From: Sporomusaceae bacterium UBA7701
GTDB taxonomy: Bacteria > Bacillota > Negativicutes > Sporomusales > UBA7701
Assembly (NCBI GenBank): GCA_002482545.1
Contig: DLGF01000025.1
Location: 1-64,000, forward strand
Direction: 5' to 3'
DNA length: 64,000 nt
This document shows, piece by piece, positions 26,201-34,557 of the stretch; the stretch's first letter is position 1, and every line of letters begins with the position of its first letter. The notes under the pieces were generated by a model that was not told where the DNA came from, made no database searches, and was given only the letters and a program-made list of their open reading frames with translations. The position numbers were made by a program, and so were the translations under genes.

Positions 26201-26370
26201 TTGAAGAGCATCCGCCCCATGATCACCGGCACCGGCGTACCCACCTGGGCCTGGGAGGCGTTCAGCTTCCCGGCCCTTTCCTTGCCGCCGGCGGCGCCGT
26301 CCTGGTCGCGGACCAGCAGCCAGGACAAGAGGGCGGTCACGCTCCAGCCCACCCAAGGATTCATGCTCAA
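23278..26370 (-). CDS. Tail tip/host-specificity protein (gpJ/GTA-megatron type)
   Basis: This 1030-residue protein is the largest of the cluster. The N-terminus has a short hydrophobic segment, then QVGTPVPVIMGRMLFKGPLI, which resembles the start of tip proteins found beside DUF2163 hubs in siphoviruses. The middle (about 330-560) fits the Phage-tail_3-like hub fold (RDLIDDICNHLDMVRYTDPE, then RNGDVIKLNWPPYGI). The rest is beta-rich, with fibronectin-like segments. It would form the tail tip and contact the host. The start is TTG at 26370 with AGGTGA 7 bases before, or ATG at 26364. Confidence 0.78.
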   Translation of the reverse strand: MSMNPWVGWSVTALLSWLLVRDQDGAAGGKERAGKLNASQAQVGTPVPVIMGRMLFKGPLIIYYGDFRADIYTETYASHAKFSAWPVILTMLLEWTLKPVTGQSSATHTHKAPDGTTGPNTPNPIPVKEKEGPKYLMALAQWLLAWLINGRNLKTTVQKGFKYFLGYQLLACVSGQDIRLRAVYLGAKKVWEGNVRREDHPDGPFVLRVDNEELFGGPDEGGGFVGDLRFYLGGPDQPADSWMENQMTAETVQEELRGLTPAYRPFISLVVPTAYIGKQATIPVTWLDLQWIPNRLGLGAIGEDANPAEVLYEMHVNSDWGLNRDPTLVNAESLLAVGTRLRQEGLGITVPITSKTEVRDLIDDICNHLDMVRYTDPETGKLTFKLIRDDYDATNLPIFDETICKSVSYTRTVWTNTSGQVSAVYTDRAAQYDTSTVTANDPANIEINDGNMNSADCDFRYFTSSGNALWAAQRELRQRAFPLAAATLICNRKASFLRNGDVIKLNWPPYGIKDLILRVTDVDLGDFVTGEVTVECVEDVFGLGKAKYGSSDSTEWVRPINYPTGVQVFQYFEAPWELMQTNDSFVFALAAVPDSKTQKWTVWRKRDSTWETTSSMIRWTPVAQLVADYPEDGAVEDVTGFEILDMGGIYDLAGRSYAAGTPGFGAARSGSRLLMAGNEIMGWGNLVQLPNGHWRVQNVIRATYDTVPAGHRQGDVVYFLDAGYYANVTTGGAVCPAGTTVAEAYNITTATVDKTEAFDNAKVTALATVRRAARPAPPGRIRMAAHLHSDAPRIGQAAGDLSLAWVLRNKRFSFGCVAQDDTADYFTGLAVSPEDRLQTAVEVYAGGERIHREVFDNTATGFDYSWAQRCLDKPAFDVETRVEIFAILNGLESYQRHTRTFTWKPPYILAGCQTEAEALPILRDRYRDGGMLVTFEDEADNRLIPVVNMPLVVLGAVYETEQPGALFCQDGKWVVPGGTVLAVTGRDTYNTVPLANGYVVVSYYAPEEPGRLCAYRFDGTAFTRIAVPAV

Positions 26371-26381
26371 AGGATCTCACC

Positions 26382-27278
26382 TCACATTGAAATGGTCCCG
26401 ACATACCCATTGGTGTCTCTTTGCACTACCAAAGAATCCACCCAGTAGACCCCCTGCCCCACCTTTGTGTTATTGCCGGTCGTCGGCGGCACGTAGGGGC
26501 AGCCGGTAAAGTTCAGGGTATTTTGGAACTTGACCGCGCAGGTCCGGAACAAGTGGTCGCAGCCGGGGTAAATCGTGACATTGTTCATCGGCGTACTGGG
26601 GAAAGGGTAGCGCAGGATCAACTTATTCTCCTTGTTGGCTTGGATCATCCGGACGTTGTCGCCGAAGTAGAAGAAGCCGCCGGCGAAGTAATTCTCGGCA
26701 TAGTCCGCCAGTTGCGCAGAGGTGACCGTCAGGCCGTCGACCCGGTCGATGTAGATATTCACGGCCCAGTCCTCTTTGCGCAGGCGGCACTTGCCGTCGA
26801 AGATGACGTTGCCGCAGAAAAACTGGCGCGATAAATTGGGAAGCTGCCGGCTGAGCCAGTTTTCCGTCCTGACCGTCAGTTCGCAGGTCGACTCCTCGAG
26901 GTTGGCCTGGACAACCTCCCCGACAAATATTTTGTCAAAGGCGGCATGGTCCTGGTCGTGCAGCCGGTAGAGTTCCAGCATGACCGGCTGGTCCGGCGGC
27001 GCGCCCTGGAAGAGCTTGGCCACCGGGTGGTCTTTTGTCACTTGCACCGCCAGGCTGGCCGAGTCGCCCTTGCTGGAGGCCTTGATGCCGCCCCGCTGGA
27101 TATAGTCGGCGGCGTATGTTTCCGTCCGGGTGACGCCGCCTTCCTGGATCAACAGCAGCACTTCGAACCGGTCGGAGGTATAGAGGTAGGACGTCGCCTT
27201 GTAGGTGAACTTGTAGCATTCGATGGGCTGCCCGTCCTGGATCGAGTTCTCATAGATGCCAATATTGCTGTCCGCCAT
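26382..27278 (-). CDS. Tail hub protein, DUF2163/phage BR0599 family
   Basis: This 298-residue protein matches the DUF2163 N-terminal plus BR0599 C-terminal architecture of hub proteins in siphoviruses and gene-transfer agents (gp13 in the Rhodobacter GTA). Five cysteines are placed as in the family: Cys155 and Cys164 (FFCGNVIFDGKC), Cys240 and Cys247 (GCDHLFRTC), and Cys260 (NFTGCPYVPP). In related hubs such cysteines bind an iron-sulfur cluster or metal. It ends 12 bases before the tip gene and abuts the upstream gene. Assignment of family is firm; cluster binding is inferred. Confidence 0.8.
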   Translation of the reverse strand: MADSNIGIYENSIQDGQPIECYKFTYKATSYLYTSDRFEVLLLIQEGGVTRTETYAADYIQRGGIKASSKGDSASLAVQVTKDHPVAKLFQGAPPDQPVMLELYRLHDQDHAAFDKIFVGEVVQANLEESTCELTVRTENWLSRQLPNLSRQFFCGNVIFDGKCRLRKEDWAVNIYIDRVDGLTVTSAQLADYAENYFAGGFFYFGDNVRMIQANKENKLILRYPFPSTPMNNVTIYPGCDHLFRTCAVKFQNTLNFTGCPYVPPTTGNNTKVGQGVYWVDSLVVQRDTNGYVGTISM

Positions 27279-28487
27279 TTATTGATCCACCTCCGCAAAT
27301 GAAAACGACGTGAAAGCCACGTCGACGGTCTCGTAATCGGTTGTCATGGTATCGCTGTCGAACCGGTAGCGGCACAGGAAGGAGATCATCGCGACCGCTT
27401 CCTTGCGGAACCCCTCCGGCAGGGGACGCTCCAGAATGAGCTTGCCGTTGCCGGCATCGTCGGTGGTGAACCCGGCGATGGTGAGGATCCGGGCGGTTTG
27501 GTTATTCAGGAATACGACGATGGTCTTGCGCCTGGCCAAGTTGCGGTAGTATTTCCAGAAGAGCGGCCACTCCACCAAAAGGTAGTTCTGCCCCTTCTCG
27601 GCGTTGGCCGTCAGCACCATATCCGCCAGCCAGGTAGGGGCCCAAAAAGACTTCAGCCGGCCCTTGCAGCGGCAGAAAAACCGTTGCAGGTTGTTGATCT
27701 CCGACCGGCTGAGGGAAAGGTAGTCGATTTCCCGGCTTTCGGAGGTATTCAGGCTTTTCAGGTCGTACTTCACGACGCCGGCCTGGTTGTCGAGCTTGTT
27801 GGCGCTCCTGGCGAACCGGCCGGACAGGTCGTCGGCCCAGGCCGGGGCAATGCCGAACACCTCCGCCCCCAGGTAGGTGGCCGGCAGAGCCTCCTGCCAG
27901 GGATTTTTTGTTTTCCACGGCTCGAAATGGAATTCGTCCAGGGACGCGGGGATCGGCGTCAGGGTAAAGTCCGTCAACAGTTCCAGGTTGATCTGCATGG
28001 ACATGTGGGCGGAATCGTAGATGGCGTATTGATCCTCCGGCTGCAATACGGCGTAGGAAACGGGACAGATGGTGGTCGTGGCCCCCGGATAGATCGACTG
28101 GATCTGCTCACCCAGTTTGACCGTCCCGTCGCCCAGCAGCGCCTGCACCGCATAGGTGTCGCCCCCGCGCTTGTCGCTAAACCACAGGATGATATTCCGG
28201 CAGCCGCGGTAGCCCCACAGTTTATCGGTGCTCAGTTTGATCTGGGTCTGCCCGGGGTACGTGGTGTCCGGCAAGGGGCTCGCGGCGTGCCACAGCGGGA
28301 TTTCGATCTGCTCCGTCTGCTTGTTGTATAAGAGGGCCCGGAGATATTGGCTCTGCCAGGATTCCACGCCGATATATTCGTAGGATAGATAGCGGCGTGG
28401 GAATTTTCGGAGCGCCATCCGCTGCTCGGTGTTATTCCAGGATGTATGTATCTGGGTCAAGAATTCCAGCGTTTCAGTAATTTGCAT
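27279..28487 (-). CDS. Distal tail protein
   Basis: This 402-residue protein lies directly upstream of the DUF2163 hub, where GTAs and D3112-like phages carry a distal-tail gene. The N-terminus (ITETLEFLTQIHTSWNNTEQRMALR) resembles the phage family in which a tail protein starts with a gap-then-EQRxALR motif. Two Trp/Tyr-rich beta domains follow; SRSEINNLQRFFCRCKGR and KSFWAPTWLADMVL lie in the middle, and the C-terminus returns to RYRFDSDTMTTDYETVDV. It probably forms the ring under the tail tube. The stop is adjacent to the start of the hub gene. Confidence 0.65.
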   Translation of the reverse strand: MQITETLEFLTQIHTSWNNTEQRMALRKFPRRYLSYEYIGVESWQSQYLRALLYNKQTEQIEIPLWHAASPLPDTTYPGQTQIKLSTDKLWGYRGCRNIILWFSDKRGGDTYAVQALLGDGTVKLGEQIQSIYPGATTTICPVSYAVLQPEDQYAIYDSAHMSMQINLELLTDFTLTPIPASLDEFHFEPWKTKNPWQEALPATYLGAEVFGIAPAWADDLSGRFARSANKLDNQAGVVKYDLKSLNTSESREIDYLSLSRSEINNLQRFFCRCKGRLKSFWAPTWLADMVLTANAEKGQNYLLVEWPLFWKYYRNLARRKTIVVFLNNQTARILTIAGFTTDDAGNGKLILERPLPEGFRKEAVAMISFLCRYRFDSDTMTTDYETVDVAFTSFSFAEVDQ

Positions 28488-28496
28488 GGCTATGAA

Positions 28497-29384
28497 TCAC
28501 CCCCACCACGGCGACAGGTCGAATATGGAGTCCTTTTTCACCACGTTCGGGCGGTTAAACAGCCACTGGAACATGGCGTACAGCATCCACGGCTCGTAGA
28601 GGACCCGCGCCTCCGCCGATAGCAGCCGCGCGGCGAAGCACATGATCATCAACGTGGAATGGGTCTGCTGCAGCCCGGTCCATTGCTTCAATTGCCTGTC
28701 GCCGGTCAGATGGTTTTCGCCCGCCCGCAGATTAAGCGGGTAGTAATTAATAAATTTCAGTTCGTCGGCTCTAGCCAGGAGAATGTCGCTGAGCACGCTC
28801 TCGCTCCCATCGGACTGGAAGGACGTGCTGACGGGGCATACCCCGAGGGGCTCGGCCCGGTAACCGGCGAGGAAATCAAACACGGCATGCTGGACGCCGG
28901 CCAGGTAATCGGAGATCATCCAGTGCAGCTTGGCCGCTTCGGACGGCCGCGGTTCATCGGCTCGGGTTCCGACCAGCGAGGAGTCCTCGATAAAGATATC
29001 TCTGGTTTTGAACAGGCTAAACTGCCTGCTCTCCAGGATTCCCCAGGAAATTCCCAGGCCGGACAGCGTATTCACTTCGGGATACACCGTGGCATAGTCG
29101 CTGTCGTCGGTCACCGTAAAGGTTCCGCTATTTAGGTCCCATGAATATTGCCAGCCGGACAGGCAATGTTCGTACAGTATGGCATCGCTGTCGCCCCAGG
29201 GGACTTCCAGTGCCTCCAGGATCCCCCAGGTCAGTTGGTCGCCGGTCAGCGCATAGGTCAGGGTGACTCGCACATATCCCAGTAGCGCCAGGCGCGCCGG
29301 AAAGGAAATATGCGCCGGTCCGGCCAGGCTCCGGCTGCTCGTCCCGAATCCCTGGGGCGGGAGATACATCTGCGATTCAAGCAA
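28497..29384 (-). CDS. Tail-cluster protein of unknown function, 295 aa
   Basis: The TTG start has GGGAGGTGG before it. The N-terminal third is beta-rich (SFPARLALLGYVRVTLTYAL), with two similar TWGILEALEVPWGD and SWGILESRQFSLF units suggesting an internal duplication. The C-terminal half is helical (LSDILLARADELKFINYYPL, then LMIMCFAARLLSAEARVLY). No signal peptide. Position between adhesin-like and distal-tail genes suggests a structural or baseplate role. I do not recognise the family. Confidence 0.55.
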   Translation of the reverse strand: MLESQMYLPPQGFGTSSRSLAGPAHISFPARLALLGYVRVTLTYALTGDQLTWGILEALEVPWGDSDAILYEHCLSGWQYSWDLNSGTFTVTDDSDYATVYPEVNTLSGLGISWGILESRQFSLFKTRDIFIEDSSLVGTRADEPRPSEAAKLHWMISDYLAGVQHAVFDFLAGYRAEPLGVCPVSTSFQSDGSESVLSDILLARADELKFINYYPLNLRAGENHLTGDRQLKQWTGLQQTHSTLMIMCFAARLLSAEARVLYEPWMLYAMFQWLFNRPNVVKKDSIFDLSPWWG

Positions 29385-29408
29385 TCTCGCTCCACCTCCC
29401 TTCCCCGG

Positions 29409-30494
29409 TTATTGCTTGATGCTGATTCCGTCGTAGCCTATCGCGCCGCCGCGGCTGGTCTGGGGAAAAGCCTGGTACAGCGTCCCCGATTCCGGATAAT
29501 TGATGGCGTAGGCGCTCCCCGGCGCCACATTCCGGGTGGAGATGAAGTAGACGCCCGGGACATAGGCGCACTGGCTGAAGTTGGCCAGGCCGTCCGGATC
29601 CCGCAGCACGTACACGGCCAGGGGAAGATTGACGGAAATGCAGTTGAGGGTGTTGACGTTTCGGCCGGTGTCGGTGGAGCTCTGCGACTGGAGGTAGCCG
29701 TAGTGGGGAATTTTGGGCAGCCAGGCGGCGGCCAGGCAGTCGATGTTGAGCACCGGCAGGGCCAGCATCTTCCCGGTGTAGCCCGCCGCAACGTCGCCGC
29801 TGTTGGGACCCCCGCTCGCCCATAAGACCTCCGGCGTCCGTAAGGGCGCCGAGTCGATGTCGCACCGTAGAAAGGTGCTGGCGTTTTTGCTCAGGCCGAA
29901 TAGGTGATTGCTTTCACCTTCGATTTGCCCTTTGGTGAAACCGGCCGTGAACATTCCGTAGCTGTTGCGGCTGGCGCTGTAGATGGTCCCGCCTGTCCAG
30001 GAACCGATTTTATGCGCCTGGCCGACGGCCATGTGCTGGAAGACGCCAGGCAGTACCTCTAGGGACAGGACGATCATTTCGCTGGGTTCGACGATGTGGT
30101 TGAAATACACCGTTTGCTCGGCGGTCGGGTGGACGGGAATGCCCACGCCGATGACTTCCTGGCTGACGGCCTTGGTCGCTCCCGGCTGGTCGTACCAAAG
30201 GCCGCTGGGGGGATGCTCGACGAAGCCGGAGGCACAGACCAGGCCGAGACCGTGGGCGTTGCCGAGGTTGATCTGGGTCGGGAAGATCTTCTTGCCCTTC
30301 GCTGAACGGAAGCTGGCGAACACCGTCTCGTCCGGGCTTTTGATCACCAGGCGGCGGCCGTCGCTGGTCGCCGTGCCGTCGATGGGCAGGTCGTCGGTTT
30401 CCACCAGCACCGTCCAGCCGCAGACGGCGGCGAAGTCTCGCAGTTTATTCAGCAGCTCTATGGCGCCGGCGACCGTAGTTTTTTCATAAGCCAT
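29409..30494 (-). CDS. Tail-associated adhesin-like protein, paralogue C
   Basis: This 361-residue protein has the N-terminal helix plus CGWTVLVE pattern of the local family, then a YDQPGATKA block, a FNHIVEPSEMIVLSLEV block and a MAVGQAHKIG block at the positions where its paralogues have QPG, YW.....R..VV and YLGL. The C-terminal half (about 190-361) is unlike the others and rich in Ser, Gly and Tyr. The shared core with a divergent C-terminus is the pattern of exchangeable receptor-binding proteins. Start ATG at 30494, 3 bases after the stop of the upstream gene. Confidence 0.55.
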   Translation of the reverse strand: MAYEKTTVAGAIELLNKLRDFAAVCGWTVLVETDDLPIDGTATSDGRRLVIKSPDETVFASFRSAKGKKIFPTQINLGNAHGLGLVCASGFVEHPPSGLWYDQPGATKAVSQEVIGVGIPVHPTAEQTVYFNHIVEPSEMIVLSLEVLPGVFQHMAVGQAHKIGSWTGGTIYSASRNSYGMFTAGFTKGQIEGESNHLFGLSKNASTFLRCDIDSAPLRTPEVLWASGGPNSGDVAAGYTGKMLALPVLNIDCLAAAWLPKIPHYGYLQSQSSTDTGRNVNTLNCISVNLPLAVYVLRDPDGLANFSQCAYVPGVYFISTRNVAPGSAYAINYPESGTLYQAFPQTSRGGAIGYDGISIKQ

Positions 30495-30497
30495 ATG

Positions 30498-31874
30498 CTA
30501 ATCCTCCAATCTGATCACGCAGTTCATTTGCTTGTTGTAGCCGTCAATTTCCTTTTGCAGGGCGAGCAGCTGGTCCATGTTCCGCATGCCGCTCGTTCCG
30601 TTGTAGATGTACCAGGGACGGCCCCGGTAGCTGTTGGGCAAGATGAGGTGCAGCTTGCCGTTGATCCGGGCCTCGCCGTGGCGGTAAATCTCCCGGCTGG
30701 GCCAGAACATGCCCCAGAGCCGACCAAAGATATTTTTGCTGGCCTCGACGTCCTGGATGAGCTCCAGCGGCTCCAACTGGTAGGTGTCGTCCATGGGGAA
30801 CACCTGAGTCAGGTTTTCCAGCGAGATGCACGTCGGCTTGATATAGTGGTCGACATTGGCGGGCCGGACGGGCTTGTCCAGGGTCATGGAGCTGCCGCTG
30901 AACGACGCTCCCTGCAGCCAGTTGGCGAAGAACTGCCAGGATCCGTCCGGCAGGCACAGGCCGACCTGCGACGTCGCGGACCGGATGTCTTTGACGACGC
31001 CGGCGAAAGGCGGCATGCCCCGCGTCAGCGTCCAGTTGGCGTAGGTGTAGTCGACCATAGCGCCGGTCTCGCCCATCGCGGCGTCGCCTCTGAGGATCAG
31101 GCCCGAATGCGACCCGGCCGCTACCGCGGGAAACGGGTATTGCATCCTGCTGTGATAGGGGATGAGCAGGCCGGCGTGCCCCAGGTCCCACTGCTCGCCG
31201 TTCTGGATGACCACCGTCAGGCGGTTTGCGTCCTTGGTCGCCCAGTATTGGAAGAACCCGTCTTTCGGCTCGGTATAATCCATTCCCATGCCGGGGTAGC
31301 CAATGCCCGGGTAAAGCGGCGTCCGGATCTTTCTGTTCACGCCTCCCTGTGTCGAGGAAAGCGATATTAGTCCGATGTCGCCGAAGGAGATGGCGCCGGG
31401 CTGCTCGTCCCAGTTCAGGTTCGCCGCATATTGTTTGAAAACGCCGAACACCAGGGCTTTGCAATTTTTGGCAACGATCTCGGGGGCCGCGAGGATGTAG
31501 GTGGTTATATCGGCGTCGGGATTGAGACGGTCGTTCCTGACATTGATGGTGTTATTGCCGCTGCTCAGGGTGAAAGGACAACCGGGCTTGTTGATGCCGT
31601 TTGCGGACCATACGATGTATTTACCCAGGTTTTCATGGGTCAGCAGCCATTCCTTATAGGTCTTGCCCACCTGCAGCTCCAGCGGCAAAAGGCCGATATA
31701 GCAGTGGTTCTCTTCATTCAGGCCCTTGGCTTTCAGGATGGTGCCCCGGGGCCAGGGGTCGCTCCGCATGAGTTCCCAGGCGTCGTCGCCATGGATCGCG
31801 GTGTCGGTCGTCCAGGCCGTGACTTGGGTCAGGAGGTCGCCAAAATCCGTGGCGGTCCCTTTGATGTAAGGCAT
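30498..31874 (-). CDS. Tail-associated adhesin-like protein, paralogue B
   Basis: This 458-residue protein is the longest member of the local family. Its first 80 residues (AWTTDTAIHGDDAWELMRSD, then CYIGLLPLEL) match paralogue A, as do WDEQPGAISFGD, FFQYWATKDANRLTVVIQ and YPFPAVAAGSHS. An insert of about 60 residues (about 85-150) and a longer C-terminus distinguish it. No catalytic motif is visible. It probably decorates the tail or contacts the target cell. Confidence 0.55.
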   Translation of the reverse strand: MPYIKGTATDFGDLLTQVTAWTTDTAIHGDDAWELMRSDPWPRGTILKAKGLNEENHCYIGLLPLELQVGKTYKEWLLTHENLGKYIVWSANGINKPGCPFTLSSGNNTINVRNDRLNPDADITTYILAAPEIVAKNCKALVFGVFKQYAANLNWDEQPGAISFGDIGLISLSSTQGGVNRKIRTPLYPGIGYPGMGMDYTEPKDGFFQYWATKDANRLTVVIQNGEQWDLGHAGLLIPYHSRMQYPFPAVAAGSHSGLILRGDAAMGETGAMVDYTYANWTLTRGMPPFAGVVKDIRSATSQVGLCLPDGSWQFFANWLQGASFSGSSMTLDKPVRPANVDHYIKPTCISLENLTQVFPMDDTYQLEPLELIQDVEASKNIFGRLWGMFWPSREIYRHGEARINGKLHLILPNSYRGRPWYIYNGTSGMRNMDQLLALQKEIDGYNKQMNCVIRLED

Positions 31875-31886
31875 GGCGCTTCCTCC

Positions 31887-32801
31887 TTACGCCCACTCAA
31901 TTGCAAAGTAGGAGTCGTTGTCGCGGCGGGATACGTTGTTGAAGACCTTATAAACCTTGCCGCCGTAGACAATGCTGTCTTTGGTGGCCAGGTCCTCCCG
32001 GTTGCCGATCCAGTATACGCCGTCGAGCTGGCCGATCAGGCCCACGGGGTTATCCTCATAAAGCAGGAAGGGGTACATGATGACGTTTTCCAGGGTGAGG
32101 AGCGAGTCGTACACCGTCAGAGTCCGGACCGGCGAAATGTTGGTGGGCCAAACGCAGAGGTCGCCGAGGGTTTTGTTGGTGCCCGCCCGCCAGGATCCAT
32201 CCGGCCGGCGGATGCGGAGCGAGGTCGAATTGGCCGTGGAGCCGCCGGGATTGGTAAAGGAGCTGTGGCCGGCCGTGGTGTCGGTCCACAGGCCGCCCTC
32301 GTAGTAACTGCCGCCCACCACCAGCGGGTATGGATACTGGCGCTCGATGGCGATCGGCTTCATCAGGCCCAGGTAGGCGCTTTCGTACTGGGTGGAGAGC
32401 TCCACGACAATGATGACCCTTTTGGTATTCGCGCTGACCCAGTAAGTCATGAAGGTGTTGGTTACCAGCGGGATTGTTGGCAGAATTGTTGGCAGATTGG
32501 TGTGGGTGATGCCCCCGGGCTGCTCCCGCCAGGTGAGGCCCGGGTCATACCCGGCGAAACCGTTCAGGATGATGTCGATCTGCCCCGAGGGAAGCTGTTT
32601 TAGCTGGAAGCCGATGTAGATGTCGTCCTCGCCGTCGCCGACGCCTTTCAGGATGGCTTCGGTGGTAATGTCCTCCACGGTCGCAGGCTGGACGAGCTGC
32701 CACTCGTCTCCCGTCCCGAATACCGTGGGGTCGGTCAGAAAGGTGATGATCCCTTTCAGGAGCTCAAGTACGCTGTTGGCTGTGCCATTGTAGCTGGCCA
32801 T
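31887..32801 (-). CDS. Tail-associated adhesin-like protein, paralogue A
   Basis: This 304-residue protein, first of the adhesin-like set, lies just after the tape measure gene. Landmarks are DEWQLVQP, ILKGVGDGEDDIYIGFQ, WREQPGGI, TYWVSANTKRVIIVVEL, YLGLMKPIAIERQYPYPLVV and GQLDGVYWIG. It lacks signal peptide, membrane segment and enzyme motif. Three such genes here and two more after the tip gene imply duplication within the operon. Position right after the tape measure is unusual for a receptor-binding protein. Confidence 0.55.
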   Translation of the reverse strand: MASYNGTANSVLELLKGIITFLTDPTVFGTGDEWQLVQPATVEDITTEAILKGVGDGEDDIYIGFQLKQLPSGQIDIILNGFAGYDPGLTWREQPGGITHTNLPTILPTIPLVTNTFMTYWVSANTKRVIIVVELSTQYESAYLGLMKPIAIERQYPYPLVVGGSYYEGGLWTDTTAGHSSFTNPGGSTANSTSLRIRRPDGSWRAGTNKTLGDLCVWPTNISPVRTLTVYDSLLTLENVIMYPFLLYEDNPVGLIGQLDGVYWIGNREDLATKDSIVYGGKVYKVFNNVSRRDNDSYFAIEWA

Positions 32802-32852
32802 TGAATTACTCCTTTCTGTAAAACCATGTTGTAGCGGCCAAGCCGCCGCTCC

Positions 32853-34265
32853 TTACCCTCTAATCTTGAGCACTTGTCGCACTGCTTCGGCGTTGTTTTT
32901 CATCCAGTTAACCATGATTTTCTCACCCTGTTTGCCAGACAAATAACGGCCAACTTCGTTTGGATCATTTAAATTGATAATTTTTAGGGGAATATTCGTG
33001 ACGCTACTACTACTCAAAGAAGTCGCCAAATCTTGCGCCCCGCTTATTTTCGCCCCGGAAACGGCTCCGGTATCGGCAAACTGAGCCCTGATCTGACCGA
33101 ATGCATCAGGGATGAGGCCATTATCCAGCTTATTAAAAAAGCCGGTTCCGAACTTTTGCACGGAATCGGCTTTTATAACATACTCACCGTTGCTATCTGT
33201 CATAAACTTTTTGTAGTTGCTCAGACCGGTAAAAAAGCTGTCATTTGCTCCGCTTCCTAACCCCTGAACTGCGACGTTGCCCATATTACTGACTGGTGTG
33301 CCGGTAAAGCTGCTGCTTTGAGTTTTCTCCCCCAAGCCAAAAGAAGGATCAAGAACGGTGCCATCGGATAAAAGCCACGGCGAAGTCGTTGAACTACTCG
33401 GCCAAAGGCTGAACATGATTTGCCTAGTTAAGTTTTGCGCAAAAACTTTATTCATTTCCGTCAAAATCGAGATTGCCAGCTCTCTGACTGCATCAGTCAA
33501 CTTATGGCAGGACTTATAGCCTTGTTCGAAAAAATTTACAAGACCATTTTCTAGGCTTTGTCGTCCGGCATTCTCGACTTCCTTCATAAGACTAAGAGCT
33601 TGGCCTTTTAACTGCTCAAGCCGGGCTTGGGTCTGGAGAAACTGTATTTGGGCGGTAATATCCTTATTCTTGTTTTGTGCGCTCCATTCAGCGGCCCCTT
33701 CCGCCGTGCGAAGAACATCGGCTTGTTCCAACAAAATTGCCGCACTCGCTCTATGCTGAGCCCGTTCTAATTCCGACGTTTCATAGGACTTCATAAGACG
33801 GGTCTTGGACGGGTCGGCATTGACAAAGTCAATCTGTGCCCGGATGTTCTGGTCAGTCTGGTTAATCAGCTTTTCAACAAATGAGTTGATTCCGGCAGGT
33901 ATCTTGGCGAGCTCGGTCCTAATATTATTGGCAGTGTCGGTCTGTCCCCGGCTTTCCGCTTCCGCCAGATCAGCTTTTAGCCTTGCAGCAATAGCCTTCG
34001 TTTGATCCTGGTAAACGGTTGCAAAGGCTTGGATCGCTTCGGGTCCGGTCTTGTCCCCGGTTTCTACATCTCGCAGAAGATTGGTTTGGATCCTCATCAT
34101 GTCTGTATTTACATCGGAAAGGGCTTTCTGGATTTGCTTAAAATCTGCTTGAGGTTGCTCAACCGCTTCGGCTGCAGATTGGTTTGCGGCATCCGCCACT
34201 TTCTTTAGGACTGCTATTGCTTGGGAGTTTTGAGTTGTGATCTTGATTTCAATCGTATCTGCCAT
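32853..34265 (-). CDS. Short tail tape measure protein
   Basis: This 470-residue protein is mostly helical and coiled-coil (about residues 1-280; KVADAANQSAAEAVEQ, AIAARLKADLAEAESRG). A hydrophobic stretch follows near 265-290 (LTDAVRELAISILTEMNKVF), typical of tape measures, then a Gly/Ser-rich C-terminal part. It sits directly after the chaperone genes, the fixed position of the tape measure. Length sets tail length, so the tail would be short, some tens of nanometres. ATG at 34265 follows AGGAGGCGAAGAT; the frame is open 12 codons upstream. Confidence 0.72.
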   Translation of the reverse strand: MADTIEIKITTQNSQAIAVLKKVADAANQSAAEAVEQPQADFKQIQKALSDVNTDMMRIQTNLLRDVETGDKTGPEAIQAFATVYQDQTKAIAARLKADLAEAESRGQTDTANNIRTELAKIPAGINSFVEKLINQTDQNIRAQIDFVNADPSKTRLMKSYETSELERAQHRASAAILLEQADVLRTAEGAAEWSAQNKNKDITAQIQFLQTQARLEQLKGQALSLMKEVENAGRQSLENGLVNFFEQGYKSCHKLTDAVRELAISILTEMNKVFAQNLTRQIMFSLWPSSSTTSPWLLSDGTVLDPSFGLGEKTQSSSFTGTPVSNMGNVAVQGLGSGANDSFFTGLSNYKKFMTDSNGEYVIKADSVQKFGTGFFNKLDNGLIPDAFGQIRAQFADTGAVSGAKISGAQDLATSLSSSSVTNIPLKIINLNDPNEVGRYLSGKQGEKIMVNWMKNNAEAVRQVLKIRG

Positions 34266-34357
34266 ATCTTCGCCTCCTTTCATGCATAAAAATACCGCCA
34301 AGCTATCCCCGGCGATAAAAGAACGCTATTACAGTCACTTTTCGTCAGCGGGGCTAA

Positions 34358-34543
34358 TTACTGTTTTGTTATTTCGTCTATATATTTCCCAAGTTCCTTC
34401 CCGTCAGCCCATATAGCGCTGCGAACGTCCTGCATATAATCGATCCGTTGCCGGAGCGCCACGCCGTAGAATAACAGCATTTGCGCCAGCGTGTAAGTCT
34501 TAATCTCACTGAAGGTGTGCCCTGCCCGACTCAGTGTGGCCAC
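34358..34543 (-). CDS. Tail assembly chaperone, second part (GT-like)
   Basis: The 61-residue frame starts at GTG 34543, but its reading frame is already open upstream across the stop of the preceding gene (KISWGEIVATLSRAG). It lies in the -1 frame relative to that gene. In siphoviruses the second chaperone (lambda T, made as gpGT) is produced by a -1 ribosomal shift at just this place, ahead of the tape measure gene. The ORF is helical and contains FSEIKTYTLAQMLLFYGVAL. I therefore read it as the extension of the gene at 34558-34989, not a free gene. Confidence 0.55.
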   Translation of the reverse strand: MATLSRAGHTFSEIKTYTLAQMLLFYGVALRQRIDYMQDVRSAIWADGKELGKYIDEITKQ

Positions 34544-34557
34544 GATTTCACCCCAGC

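Noticed and set aside
25267..26448. Long plus-strand open frame opposite the tail tip gene.
   Set aside because: Shadow of the tip gene with Arg/Gly/Pro-rich composition typical of antisense frames.
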